A DNA stretch of 64,000 nucleotides from the NCBI RefSeq assembly GCF_035918395.1, contig NZ_CP142362.1, forward strand, positions 2,951,501 to 3,015,500, written 5' to 3'. This DNA comes from Mycolicibacterium sp. ND9-15 (GTDB lineage Bacteria > Actinomycetota > Actinomycetes > Mycobacteriales > Mycobacteriaceae). Each line of letters opens with the position of its first letter. The first letter of the stretch is position 1. The notes beneath the pieces were generated by a model. It saw nothing but the letters and a program-made list of their open reading frames with translations, was not told the origin of the DNA and searched no databases. Made by a program: the position numbers and the translations under genes. This document shows positions 27,346-36,136 of this stretch, piece after piece.

Positions 27346-28549
27346 TGCCGACCAGCGGCTTCCACACCGCGGGTCCGGCGCGGCGAATGTTGCGCATCCG
27401 GCGGCTCATCACGACCAGGGCTTCGGCGAGTTCCCGGCGCGCGAGGTTGGCTCCCAGGCAGTAATGCGCACCGGCGCCGAAGGTCTGCATCGGTGCCGCG
27501 CCTTGGCGCGTGATGTCCAAGCGGTCCGGGTCCTGGTAGGCGGCGGGATCGCGGTTGCCACTGGCGGTGTTGACCAACACGAACGTGCCGGCCGGAATGA
27601 TCACGCCTTCGTACTCGACGTCTTCCATGGTCATCCGCATCGCGCCGAAGACGACCGGGTAGAACCGCATCAGCTCTTCGACCGCGGACATCGCGAGTTC
27701 CGGACGCTGTGCCAGGAGCTCCCACTGCTCCGGGTGGTCGCACAACACGTCGACCGCGGCGGCGAGTTGGTTGCGGGTGGTGTCGGTGCCCGCCATCAGG
27801 ATCCCGGCGGCGAGCATCCGCAGCTCCTCGATCGCCAGCCGGTCGCCGTCGTCCTCGGCGCGGATCAGCTCGGAGATCAGGTCGTCGGTGAGCGATTTGC
27901 GGCGTTCGGCGACCATGCCGTCGACGTAGTCGTCCAGCTCCGCCCACGCGGTCAGGACCGCCTGCTCGTGTTCGGCGGCGTTCCACTGGAAGAGCTTGAA
28001 GAAGTCGTCGGCCCACTCGGAGAACAGCTTCCAATCCTCGCTCGGGGCGCCGAGCAGCTCGGCGATCACCGGCACCGGATACGGCCGGGCGATGTCTTCG
28101 ACGACCTCGCAGCGGCCGTCGGCCAGCAATGGGTCGACCAGCCGGCTGATGATCTCGGTAATCGTCGTGTCCAGCCGCCCGACCGCGCGCGGTGTGAACG
28201 CCTTGGACACCAACCGCCGCAGCCGGGAATGGGTTTCGCCGTTGACGCTGAGCAGGGTCGAGGCGGCGCGGTCCCACAGCGGCCCGGACGTGATGCCCTG
28301 GGCCTCCAGGCCAAGCCCCTGCGGTACGCACATCCGGTGGTCGCGCAGCGCGGTCCGGGCCAATTCGTAGGTCAGCAGTTCGGGGCCGTGCGCCCCCATC
28401 GCGATCGGGCCCGCGTTGCGCGCCTCGGCGAGCCGCCGATGGGCCTCGTGGGCGCTGGCCGCGTCCTCGTAGGACACGCTCGGCACGTCGGCCTCGTAGA
28501 CGGTCGGGCGCTGCCGGTCCATAAGGGCCGTGCTGACGGTCGGGCTCAT
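27284..28549 (-). CDS. Cytochrome P450
   Basis: This encodes 421 residues with GGAGGTCACC directly before the ATG. It is a soluble bacterial P450: I-helix AGTDTTRNQLAA, ExxR in EELMR, and heme loop FGAGAHYCLG with Cys364. The substrate is unknown; the acidic proximal Glu-rich segment is ordinary. There is no ferredoxin next to it. The 3' end overlaps the WS/DGAT 3' end by 62 bp and the promoter region is shared with the divergent VanX-like gene. Confidence 0.93.
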   Translation of the reverse strand: MSPTVSTALMDRQRPTVYEADVPSVSYEDAASAHEAHRRLAEARNAGPIAMGAHGPELLTYELARTALRDHRMCVPQGLGLEAQGITSGPLWDRAASTLLSVNGETHSRLRRLVSKAFTPRAVGRLDTTITEIISRLVDPLLADGRCEVVEDIARPYPVPVIAELLGAPSEDWKLFSEWADDFFKLFQWNAAEHEQAVLTAWAELDDYVDGMVAERRKSLTDDLISELIRAEDDGDRLAIEELRMLAAGILMAGTDTTRNQLAAAVDVLCDHPEQWELLAQRPELAMSAVEELMRFYPVVFGAMRMTMEDVEYEGVIIPAGTFVLVNTASGNRDPAAYQDPDRLDITRQGAAPMQTFGAGAHYCLGANLARRELAEALVVMSRRMRNIRRAGPAVWKPLVGITGPAALPIEFDPAWPAAAQ

Positions 28550-28644
28550 GGTGACCTCCTCGGCGTGACGACACTTCGATGTTCGGTCCCGCCGAGGGAA
28601 GCGGACTAGCGTAGGTGACTACTCCAGTCCGGAAACGAGGCGCG

Positions 28645-29310
28645 ATGCGTAGAGCGTGGGCGTGCGCGACGGCGGCGACCGTCGTCGTGGCATGGCCGAT
28701 GTCCGGGTCGGCCGCTGCCTCACCGGAGCAACCGGTGCCGCCGGTGTCCGACGCGGCCCGCGCGGCGGGTCTGGTCGACGTGCGCAGCGCCGTGCCCGAC
28801 GCGGTGATCGACCTGCGGTACGCGACGACGGACAACTTCGTCGGCGAGCAGATGTATCCCGCGGACGCGCGATGTCTGGTCGACGGGTCGATGGCGCCGC
28901 GGTTGTCCGCGGCCGCCGCCAGGTTGCGCCCCGGTGGTGAGGCGTTGGTCTTCTGGGACTGCTACCGGCCGCACGACGTGCAGGTGCGGATGTATGAGGC
29001 GGTCGCCGATCCCGGCTGGGTGGCGCGACCCGGTCCCTACGCCCGCAGCCACGAGGCGGGGCTCTCGGTCGACGTGACGCTGACCCGCGAGGGCGCCCTC
29101 GTCGACATGGGCACCGGCTTCGACGAGTTCACACCGCGTGCGAACGCGTATGCCACCGAGGGAGTCAGCAGCGCCGCGCAGGCGAACCGTGCGCGGCTAC
29201 GGGACGCGATGGCGGCGCGTGGGCTCAGCGTCTACGACGGCGAGTGGTGGCATTTCGACGCGCCGGGCGCGTATGCGCAACACCCGATCCTCGATGCGCC
29301 GGTGAACTAG
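28645..29310 (+). CDS. D-alanyl-D-alanine dipeptidase (VanX/DdpX family), exported
   Basis: This encodes 221 residues from the ATG at 28645, with AACGAGG upstream. A signal peptide (about residues 1-27, AWACATAATVVVAWPM) is followed by the M15D zinc peptidase: DLRYATTDNFVG, WDCYRPHDVQ, zinc ligands in SHEAGLSVD, and EWWHFD with catalytic Glu and zinc His. It should cleave D-Ala-D-Ala outside the membrane, recycling peptidoglycan fragments. Unlike VanX it is exported, so it is unlikely to be a vancomycin resistance factor. Confidence 0.9.
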   Translation: MRRAWACATAATVVVAWPMSGSAAASPEQPVPPVSDAARAAGLVDVRSAVPDAVIDLRYATTDNFVGEQMYPADARCLVDGSMAPRLSAAAARLRPGGEALVFWDCYRPHDVQVRMYEAVADPGWVARPGPYARSHEAGLSVDVTLTREGALVDMGTGFDEFTPRANAYATEGVSSAAQANRARLRDAMAARGLSVYDGEWWHFDAPGAYAQHPILDAPVN

Positions 29311-29312
29311 CG

Positions 29313-29432
29313 TCAGGCGGCCGTCGGGTGGGCAGTGACGGCTTGGCAGTAGGCGCACAGGTCCGGCCCGAGTGTCGGGTATCCACATCCGCCGCAGACG
29401 GCGACGGCGGCGGACTCAGTTGCTTCGGGCAT
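29313..29432 (-). CDS. Small zinc-ribbon protein
   Basis: This encodes 39 residues, MPEATESAAVAVCGGCGYPT then LGPDLCAYCQAVTAHP. Two CxxC knuckles (CGGC and CAYC) eleven residues apart are a plausible structural zinc site. It converges on the VanX-like gene with 2 bp between the stops. GC-rich third positions fit coding sequence. I do not know its function; short ribbon proteins of this size exist in mycobacteria. Confidence 0.5.
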   Translation of the reverse strand: MPEATESAAVAVCGGCGYPTLGPDLCAYCQAVTAHPTAA

Positions 29433-29517
29433 GTCGAATATCTACCCCCTCGCAGCCGAATCAATCCCAGATTTGGGACAGATTTGCGTCAGCGAGTTCG
29501 CCCGCGGGATGGTCGAG

Positions 29518-31194
29518 TCAGATGATCGGCGGGTCGTGGCGCCGCTGGAGACGCAGCCACATGTAGCCGTAAGGCTCCAGGCCGAGATCGATGCGGCCGT
29601 CAGCGTCCAGTTCGTGCTCGGCGAGCCCGCACAGCAGGTCGACGAGCCGGCACTCCGGGGCATCATCGAGCTGAATCGGCACGATGACCGCTTCGGCGCC
29701 GAAGTTGTGCAGCGCGACCATCGTCCAGCCCGACTGCTCCCGGCAGACGTGTGCCAACACAGCGGGATTGGGTTGCCGGAGGATCTCGGGGGTCGACCAG
29801 CCGATCTCCGGTTGGGACCGGTAGGTGTAGATGAGATTGCGCATGAACCACCAGAACGACTGGTGGTCGTGGCGCTGGCCCGCGGCGTTGACGCGCTCGG
29901 GGCCGTACATGCCGTCGGGAAGAGCCCGCGTCAGGCGTCGGTTCGGGGCGACGGAGAAGCCGCCGTTCGCGCCGCTCGTCCACTGCATCGGCGTGCGCAC
30001 GGCGAGCCTACCCGGCACGTCGAGGTTCTCGGCCATTCCGATCTCCTCGCCGTAGAACAGCACCGGGGTCCCCGGTAACGAGAACATCAGCGAGTAGGCC
30101 ATGCGCATCCGCCGCTGGTCGCCACCGAGCATGGACGGCAGCCGCCGGCGCAGCCCGCGCCCGTAAAGCTGCATCTTTCGATCCGGGCCGAAAGCCTCGA
30201 AAACCTCCTGGCGCTCCTCGTCGCTCAGCTTGTCGAGCGTGAGCTCGTCATGGTTGCGTATGAAGTTGGCCCACTGGCTGGTGATGTCGAGCGCCGGTCG
30301 CTTCTCGAGCGCCTTGGTGATCGGGCCGGCGTCGCCCCGGGCCATCGAGAGATAGAGGTTCTGCATCGCGGTGAAGTCGAACTGCATGTTGAGCCCGTCG
30401 CCGTCAGGACCGCCGAAGAATGTCTTCTGGTCCCGGTAGGGAACATTGACCTCGCCGAGCAGGACGGCGTCACCGACGCGGCGGGTGACGAAATTGCGGA
30501 CGTCGCCGAGGTACTCGTAAGGATCGAACACCCCTGGATCGCCCGGTGCCCCGTCGCGGGCGAACAGGAACGGTACGGCGTCGACCCGGAAGCCGGCGAC
30601 CCCCAGCTCGAGCCAGAAGCCGAGTACCCGCGAGATCTCCTCCTGGACAAGAGGATTGGCGATGTTCAGGTCGGGCTGGTGCTTGAGGAAGTGATGCAGG
30701 TACCACTGGCCCGTCTTCGGTTCACGCTCCCAGAGACTGTCTTCCTGATCGGGGAAGACGACGTCTCTGCGGCTGGACCTGGGCTCGGTCGCGCTCCACA
30801 CGTAGTAATCGCGGTAGGGATCATCGGTGCTGCGGCGGGCGGACTTGAACCACGGGTGACGGTCGGAGGTGTGGTTCATGACGAAGTCGACGACCACGCG
30901 GATACCCTTCGACATGGCGGTGCGCACGAGCTCGACGAAATCACCGTGGGTGCCGAGCCGCGGGTCGACGCCGAAGAAGTCGGTGATGTCGTAGCCGTCG
31001 TCGACCCGGCCGGTCGGGTAGAAGGGCATGAGCCACAGGCATGTCACGCCGAGGTCGGCCAGGTACTCGATGCGCTCGGTCATGCCGCGGATGTCGCCGC
31101 AGCCGTCGCCGTTCCAGTCGTAGAAGGTCTCGATGTCGGCGCAGTAGAAAACGGCGTTCTTCCACCACAGGTCGCCGGTCTCGATTTTTCTCAC
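29518..31194 (-). CDS. GH13 alpha-amylase/trehalose-synthase-like enzyme
   Basis: This encodes 558 residues with a GTG start. A (beta/alpha)8 GH13 domain carries FVMNHTSDRHPWF, nucleophile Asp205 (GFRVDAVPF), acid/base Glu248 (LLGEVNV) and Asp316 (IRNHDELTL), followed by a C-terminal beta domain. The pattern resembles TreS (maltose/trehalose interconversion), but the sequence is shorter and it lacks the maltokinase fusion. Substrate among TreS, oligo-glucosidase or sucrose-type enzymes is open. The start overlaps the LLM stop as GTGA. Confidence 0.88.
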   Translation of the reverse strand: MRKIETGDLWWKNAVFYCADIETFYDWNGDGCGDIRGMTERIEYLADLGVTCLWLMPFYPTGRVDDGYDITDFFGVDPRLGTHGDFVELVRTAMSKGIRVVVDFVMNHTSDRHPWFKSARRSTDDPYRDYYVWSATEPRSSRRDVVFPDQEDSLWEREPKTGQWYLHHFLKHQPDLNIANPLVQEEISRVLGFWLELGVAGFRVDAVPFLFARDGAPGDPGVFDPYEYLGDVRNFVTRRVGDAVLLGEVNVPYRDQKTFFGGPDGDGLNMQFDFTAMQNLYLSMARGDAGPITKALEKRPALDITSQWANFIRNHDELTLDKLSDEERQEVFEAFGPDRKMQLYGRGLRRRLPSMLGGDQRRMRMAYSLMFSLPGTPVLFYGEEIGMAENLDVPGRLAVRTPMQWTSGANGGFSVAPNRRLTRALPDGMYGPERVNAAGQRHDHQSFWWFMRNLIYTYRSQPEIGWSTPEILRQPNPAVLAHVCREQSGWTMVALHNFGAEAVIVPIQLDDAPECRLVDLLCGLAEHELDADGRIDLGLEPYGYMWLRLQRRHDPPII

Positions 31195-32165
31195 GAGGTG
31201 ACTTCCTTCGGATTCAGTTGTGGCAGAACATGTTCGCCGAACGTGTCGATGAACTGGCTCTGCTGCTGCCCGACGAAGTGCAGATACAGCTCATCCCACC
31301 CCTGTTCGATGTCCTCGCGCAGCCACTCGGCGTGCTGACCCACCTCGCTCGAGACTCGCACCGACTGGCGGACATGTTCGGGCGAGACCTTCTCGCCGAC
31401 AACGTCGAACGCCTCGACAGTCTCGATGTCCCAGCAGACCGGCGGGTCGAAGACGTTGGTGCGCCACTGGTCGTGAGCGACGGTGAGCGCCTCATCCTCC
31501 GAAGGCGCCCAGCTGAGGTGGATCTGCAGGCGCGCGGGTCCGCGACCACCGGCGTCGCGGTACGCCCGAAGAACCTTCTGCAGTGCCTCCCTCGACTGGT
31601 TCACGGTGACCAGGCCGTCCGCCCAGGCGGCGTGCCGGGCGGCCGTTTCGGGGGTGACCGCCGGACCGACGAGATCGGGACCGGTTTCGGGGCGCGTCCA
31701 CAGGCGCGCCCGATTGACGTGGACCAAGCCCGCGTGGTTGACCTCTTCTCCGCGGAGCAGTCGCCTGATGACGTCGACGCACTCGACGAGGCGCTGGTCA
31801 CGGACCTCCTTGCGGGGCCATTCGGCGCCGGTGATCCGCTCGTTGGACGCCTCACCAGAGCCGAGCGCCGCCCAGATCCGGCCCGGGAACATCTGCGCCA
31901 GCGTCGCGATCGCCTGGGCGACGATCGCCGGGTGGTAACGCTGCCCCGGAGCGGTGACGACACCGAACGGCAACTCGGTCGTGGCGAGCGCCGCACCGAG
32001 GAAGGACCATGCGAAACCGGATTCGCCCTGCCGCTCACTCCAGGGGCTGAAGTGGTCCGACGACATCGCCGCGGTGAATCCCGCCTGCTCGGCATGTCGC
32101 ACGTCGCGAAGCAACTGGGCGGGATCGATCTGCTCGTGGGAGCAATGGAAACCGACGACCGTCAT
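31191..32165 (-). CDS. LLM-class flavin-dependent oxidoreductase
   Basis: This encodes 324 residues of the luciferase-like monooxygenase family: VVGFHCSHEQIDP, SDHFSPW, the FGVVTAPGQRYHPAIVAQ strand and a long C-terminal helical region. Members use F420 or FMN. The GTGA overlap with the GH13 gene implies they are co-translated, and related LLM proteins are found next to trehalose-metabolism genes in other actinobacteria as far as I recall. The flavin used cannot be read from the sequence alone. Confidence 0.87.
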   Translation of the reverse strand: MTVVGFHCSHEQIDPAQLLRDVRHAEQAGFTAAMSSDHFSPWSERQGESGFAWSFLGAALATTELPFGVVTAPGQRYHPAIVAQAIATLAQMFPGRIWAALGSGEASNERITGAEWPRKEVRDQRLVECVDVIRRLLRGEEVNHAGLVHVNRARLWTRPETGPDLVGPAVTPETAARHAAWADGLVTVNQSREALQKVLRAYRDAGGRGPARLQIHLSWAPSEDEALTVAHDQWRTNVFDPPVCWDIETVEAFDVVGEKVSPEHVRQSVRVSSEVGQHAEWLREDIEQGWDELYLHFVGQQQSQFIDTFGEHVLPQLNPKEVTS

Positions 32166-32230
32166 GAGGTACGAGTACCCGTTCTCCTGGCTCTTACGTG
32201 AACGTCACTGCTGCGCGGTAGGTTCGCCAC

Positions 32231-33265
32231 GTGACCGAGCTGATGAACCGCCAGATCGTGTTGCGCCGCAGACCCACCGGGCTGGTTCAGCCGGACGACA
32301 CCGAGCTGGTCACCGTTCCCGCGCCGGAGCCCGCGGACGGGGAGGCGTTGGTGCGGACGACCTACATCGGCATCGACGCCGCCGCTCGTACCTGGCTGAA
32401 CGACCAGCCGGGGTATCTGCCTCCGGTGCAGCTCGGTGAGGTCGTGCGCGCGGCGGGCATCGGCGAGGTGGTCGCAACGCGCTGCGACGCGTACGCCGTC
32501 GGGGACGTGGTGACGACGCTGACCGGCTTCCAGGATTACGTCATCTGCCGTGACGACGTCTTCACCACGCCGGTGCCCGGTCCCGACGTCGACCAACTCG
32601 CGGTGATGTCGGTGTACGGCCCGACGGGCGCGACGGCGTATTTCGGGATGGTCGGCATCGGCAAGCCGCAGCCGGGGGAGACCGTCGTGGTGTCCGCGGC
32701 GGCGGGCGCCACCGGTTCGGTCGCGGGCCAGATCGCCAAGATCGCCGGCGCCCGGGTGGTGGGTATCGCGGGTGGACCGGCGAAATGCCGGGCCGTCGTG
32801 GAGGATTTCGGGTTCGACGCGTGCATCGACTATCGCGAAGGAAATTTGCCGGCGGCGCTGAAGCAGCACTGCCCCAACGGCGTCGACGTGTACTTCGACA
32901 ACGTCGGGGGGCCGATCCTCGACGCGGTGCTCGGCCGGCTGGCCCACAAGGCCAGGGTGGTGTTGTGCGGCGTCATTTCGAGCTACCTCACAGGTGAGCA
33001 TCCCGGCCCGGCCAACTACGTCAACCTGCTGTCGAAGACCGCCCTGATGCAGGGGTTCAACGCGCTCGACGAATGGGGGCGTTTCGAGGAGGCGTTCGGG
33101 CCGCTGCGCCAATGGGCGCAGGAGGGGCGACTGGTGCACCGTCAGACGATCTTCGAGGGCATCGAGTCTTGTGTGGAAGCGATGAACGGCCTGTTCACCG
33201 GTGCGAACATCGGCAAGATGCTAGTCAAGATCAGCGAGCCGAGCAGCGGCGAAGTCTCGTCGTGA
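32231..33265 (+). CDS. NADP-dependent zinc-free MDR oxidoreductase (PTGR/YfmJ-like)
   Basis: This encodes 344 residues with a GTG start, divergent from the LLM gene. The medium-chain reductase fold shows RRRPTGLV near the start, GPTGATAYFGM, the NADP site AAAGATGSVAGQIAK and DVYFDNVGG, all typical of the 2-alkenal reductase/prostaglandin reductase group. No zinc ligands are present. It should reduce alpha,beta-unsaturated ketones or aldehydes, useful for detoxification. Confidence 0.9.
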   Translation: MTELMNRQIVLRRRPTGLVQPDDTELVTVPAPEPADGEALVRTTYIGIDAAARTWLNDQPGYLPPVQLGEVVRAAGIGEVVATRCDAYAVGDVVTTLTGFQDYVICRDDVFTTPVPGPDVDQLAVMSVYGPTGATAYFGMVGIGKPQPGETVVVSAAAGATGSVAGQIAKIAGARVVGIAGGPAKCRAVVEDFGFDACIDYREGNLPAALKQHCPNGVDVYFDNVGGPILDAVLGRLAHKARVVLCGVISSYLTGEHPGPANYVNLLSKTALMQGFNALDEWGRFEEAFGPLRQWAQEGRLVHRQTIFEGIESCVEAMNGLFTGANIGKMLVKISEPSSGEVSS

Positions 33266-33272
33266 AACTGTT

Positions 33273-33297
33273 GGTTGGGTGCGAATCAAAGCGGGTA
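33273..33297 (+). promoter_or_regulatory. Candidate SigF-type promoter before the cutinase
   Basis: GGTTG (33273-33277) and GGGTA (33293-33297) are separated by 15 bp. The mycobacterial SigF pattern is GGTTT-N15-17-GGGTA, so 9 of 10 bases agree. The element lies about 47 bp before the cutinase ATG at 33344. Confidence 0.4.
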
Positions 33298-33343
33298 TGA
33301 CGAACGTCGCAATCGGCTGACACACACGTAAAGGAGTGGTCGC

Positions 33344-34141
33344 ATGGGCGCTCGTCGAATCGCTCGGATGCTCGGTTTCGTCGTGCCGTTGGCGGCGCTC
33401 GTCGGCGCACCGGTTCCCCTCGCGGCGGCCCAACCTCCGCCGGCCACGCCGCCGGGATGTCCGGACGTGCAGGTGGTGTTTGCGCGCGGCACCGGCGAAC
33501 CACCCGGCGTCGGTGGGGTCGGGCAGTCCTTCGTCGACGCGGTGCGCGCACAGGCCGCACCGCGTTCGGTCGACGTCTACGCGGTCAACTATCCCGCGGG
33601 CAGCGACTTCAACAACCGGATTCAGTTCGCCCGCACGGTCGTCGACGGCATCCGCGACGCGGGCACCAAGGTCGAGTCGACGGCGGCGGCCTGTCCCGAC
33701 ACCCGGATCGTCCTCGGCGGGTTCTCGCAGGGCGCGGCCGTCGCGGGGTACGTCACTTCGGCCGAGATTCCGCCGGAGATTCCGGCCGAGTACCGGGAGT
33801 TCATTCCGGACCCGATGCCGACCGAGGTGGCCGACCATGTCGCCGCGGTGGTGCTGTTCGGGCGGCCATCGACACGGTTCCTGCAGGACATCGGCGCACC
33901 GCCGATCGTGATCGGCCCGTCGTATGCGGGCAAGACCCTCGATCTGTGCGCCGACGGCGACACGATATGCGACGGCGCCGGCGTCGGCGGGCCGAGCTTC
34001 GCACACAACGCGTACGGCTTCAACGGGCAGACCAAGGAGGGTGCGGCGTACGTGGTGGCCCGGTTGGATCCGGCAGCCTCGCCCGCGCCGGCGACCGGGG
34101 TGATACCCGGCCTGTCACCCGCGTCCGCGGCTGCCGGCTGA
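33344..34141 (+). CDS. Secreted cutinase-family esterase
   Basis: This encodes 265 residues with AAAGGAG before the ATG. A signal peptide ends near residue 29 (AAAQPPP). The cutinase core has CPDVQVVFARGTGE, nucleophile GGFSQGAAV, the paired Cys around the acid (LCADGDTICDG) and His in FAHNAYGF. A Pro/Ala-rich tail closes the protein. Mycobacterial cutinase-like enzymes hydrolyse esters, lipids or polysaccharide acetates in the cell wall. A SigF-type promoter candidate precedes it. Confidence 0.93.
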   Translation: MGARRIARMLGFVVPLAALVGAPVPLAAAQPPPATPPGCPDVQVVFARGTGEPPGVGGVGQSFVDAVRAQAAPRSVDVYAVNYPAGSDFNNRIQFARTVVDGIRDAGTKVESTAAACPDTRIVLGGFSQGAAVAGYVTSAEIPPEIPAEYREFIPDPMPTEVADHVAAVVLFGRPSTRFLQDIGAPPIVIGPSYAGKTLDLCADGDTICDGAGVGGPSFAHNAYGFNGQTKEGAAYVVARLDPAASPAPATGVIPGLSPASAAAG

Positions 34142-34171
34142 GCGGCCGCCGGCGCGATCTGCCACTCTCGA

Positions 34172-34549
34172 GTGGTGGACCAGGACGTGTACGACAAGGG
34201 TCGCGAGATCCGCACGGCGGTGCTCGGCGAGGCCTATGTGCAGAAGGCGGCGGGCAGCGCGGACGACTTCACCGGGCCGTTTCAAGATCTGGTGACCGAG
34301 TACTGCTGGGGAGCGGTGTGGGGACGCGAAGGCCTGCCCCGCAAAACCCGAAGCATGCTCAACCTTGCGATGCTGGCGGTGTTGAACCGTCCCGACGAGT
34401 TGGGCACGCACGTCAGGGGCGCGCTCACCAATGGCGTGACGCGCGAGGAGATTCGCGAAATCTTCATGCAGGTCGCCGTCTATGCGGGTGTCCCCGCCGC
34501 GGTGGAGGCCTTCCGTACCGCGCGCGCAGCCTTCGACACCGCCGAATAG
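34172..34549 (+). CDS. Carboxymuconolactone decarboxylase family protein
   Basis: This encodes 125 residues; two adjacent GTG codons (34172 and 34175) could start it. A CMD/AhpD-like all-helical domain is seen: FTGPFQDLVTEYCWGAVWGR, then LNLAMLAVLNRPDELGTHVRGAL and MQVAVYAGVPAAVEAF. It lacks the CxxC of AhpD, so it fits the 4-carboxymuconolactone decarboxylase side of the family. It is followed 13 bp later by the 3-hydroxyisobutyrate dehydrogenase-like gene, probably in one operon. Confidence 0.87.
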   Translation: MVDQDVYDKGREIRTAVLGEAYVQKAAGSADDFTGPFQDLVTEYCWGAVWGREGLPRKTRSMLNLAMLAVLNRPDELGTHVRGALTNGVTREEIREIFMQVAVYAGVPAAVEAFRTARAAFDTAE

Positions 34550-34562
34550 CAGTAGCCGTCAG

Positions 34563-35438
34563 ATGGACATCGGCTTCATCGGTCTGGGCCACATGGGATT
34601 CCCGATGGCGGCTCGCCTGCGCGCGGCTGGGCATCGGGTGGTCGTGTCCGACGCCCGCCCCGAGGCGGTCGGCAAGGCGGTCGAAGCGGGCGCAGAGCCG
34701 GCCGCGTCGGCGCGCGAAGTCGCCGATCGTGTCGCGACGGTGCTGGCCAGCCTGCCGACCCCTCGGGCCTCGGAGTCCGTGGCCGCCGAGGTCGCGCTCG
34801 GCGGCACCGCCGAACGTTTCGTCGACATGTCGACAGTGGGGAGCCAAGCGGCGCAGCGGAACAGCGCGCTCCTCGCCGAACGGGGGATCGCCGCGCTAGA
34901 CAGCCCGGTCAGCGGCGGCGTACACGGGGCCGAGGCGGGCACACTGGCCGTCATGGTGTCGGGCCCGCGGGTCCACTACGAGGCCTGTCGGCCGATCTTC
35001 GAAACCATCGGCCGGGCAACCTTCGTCGGCGAGAAACCCGGTGCGGCACAGACGATGAAACTCGTCAACAACATGATCGCGGCGACGGCGTTAGCGGTCA
35101 CCGCCGAAGGGATGGTGGCCGGCGTCAAGGCAGGTCTCGACGCCCGGGTGATGATCGACGTTCTCAACGCGGGGTCGGGTGGCACCCATGCCAGTCGGGA
35201 CAAGTTCCCGCGGGCCGTCCTGCCCCGGACCTTCGACTACGGGTTCGCGACCGGGCTGATGGTCAAGGACATCCGGCTGTACATCGAGGAGGCGAAGGCG
35301 CTGGGTCTTTCGACCGAACTCGCCGACGCCGTCGCGCGGGTGTGGGAATCGACGCTGGCGAGCCAAGGCGCCGACTCGGACTTCACCACGGTGGTGAAAC
35401 CGATCGAAGCCGCCGCGGGTGTCGTGGTCGAAGGTTGA
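34563..35438 (+). CDS. 3-hydroxyisobutyrate dehydrogenase family oxidoreductase
   Basis: This encodes 291 residues from the ATG at 34563. It has a Rossmann motif IGFIGLGHMGFPMA, the substrate-binding DSPVSGGVHGAEAGTL and catalytic Lys in GAAQTMKLVNNMI. These are the signatures of the beta-hydroxyacid dehydrogenase family, which oxidises 3-hydroxyisobutyrate, tartronate semialdehyde and similar acids with NAD(P). Its substrate is unknown. The CMD gene upstream suggests an aromatic or branched acid pathway. Confidence 0.9.
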   Translation: MDIGFIGLGHMGFPMAARLRAAGHRVVVSDARPEAVGKAVEAGAEPAASAREVADRVATVLASLPTPRASESVAAEVALGGTAERFVDMSTVGSQAAQRNSALLAERGIAALDSPVSGGVHGAEAGTLAVMVSGPRVHYEACRPIFETIGRATFVGEKPGAAQTMKLVNNMIAATALAVTAEGMVAGVKAGLDARVMIDVLNAGSGGTHASRDKFPRAVLPRTFDYGFATGLMVKDIRLYIEEAKALGLSTELADAVARVWESTLASQGADSDFTTVVKPIEAAAGVVVEG

Positions 35439-35468
35439 GCCGGGAGCCCCGGCGGTAGAGTTCCTCGG

Positions 35469-36017
35469 GTGAACACGCCGAAGTCACGCGCGCGCTGGGT
35501 GCGCGGCGGGCTGGTCGGTGCGTGTTCTGCCGTCTTGACCGCGACCGCGCACACGCTCGCCGGTGGCGAGCTTCCCCGCGGATCGGCGCTGATCGTCGTC
35601 ATGCTCGTGTGCGCGACCGCTGGCGCCGTGGTCGCGCGGCCCCCGCTCGACGGTCGCCATGCACGCTTCGTGGGCGTGACCGGCGCCCTGAGCCTCGCGC
35701 AGAGCCTGGGCCACCTGACGTTCGTCGTCGCGGGCGGCCACGTCCACTCGGCCGCTGCCTTCGGACTCACACCCGCGATGGCCGCCGTCCACGTCGGCGC
35801 CGCGGCGGTCCTGGGAGCGGCGATCGCGGCCGTCGAATACCTCTACGTCGTCTGCGTATCGGTGCTGCGGTGGCTGCGGATCTTCGCCACCCTCGGCTTG
35901 CGGCCACGGGTGCGCAGGCTGCACCGTGCCGTCAAAACCGTTGTCGCCGAGTCGGTCCTGGTCACCTACGGGATCGGTATGCGTGCCCCGCCGGCGAGGT
36001 TCGCGTCGGCGATATAA
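35469..36017 (+). CDS. Hypothetical membrane protein preceding the PepSY gene
   Basis: This encodes 182 residues with a GTG start. There are about four hydrophobic segments (LVGACSAVLTATAHTLAGG, ALIVVMLVCATAGAVV, a His-bearing LAQSLGHLTFVVAGGHVH, and a long C-terminal one) and a basic C-terminal tail. Several His lie in or next to the hydrophobic segments (AHTLAGG, SLGHL, GGHVHS), which could bind a metal. Its position before the PepSY-PCuAC-DyP genes suggests a link with metal handling, an inference from context only. Confidence 0.65.
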   Translation: MNTPKSRARWVRGGLVGACSAVLTATAHTLAGGELPRGSALIVVMLVCATAGAVVARPPLDGRHARFVGVTGALSLAQSLGHLTFVVAGGHVHSAAAFGLTPAMAAVHVGAAAVLGAAIAAVEYLYVVCVSVLRWLRIFATLGLRPRVRRLHRAVKTVVAESVLVTYGIGMRAPPARFASAI

Positions 36018-36136
36018 GCCCGTCGCCTCATCGAATTCGCCGCGCCTGCGTGACGCGGCATCTCTGACGTATCCCGTCACCTCGATCTCGGCCCGCTGAG
36101 CTTGCTCGCGTGCCGCCGGCCAAAGGTTCGCCATTC

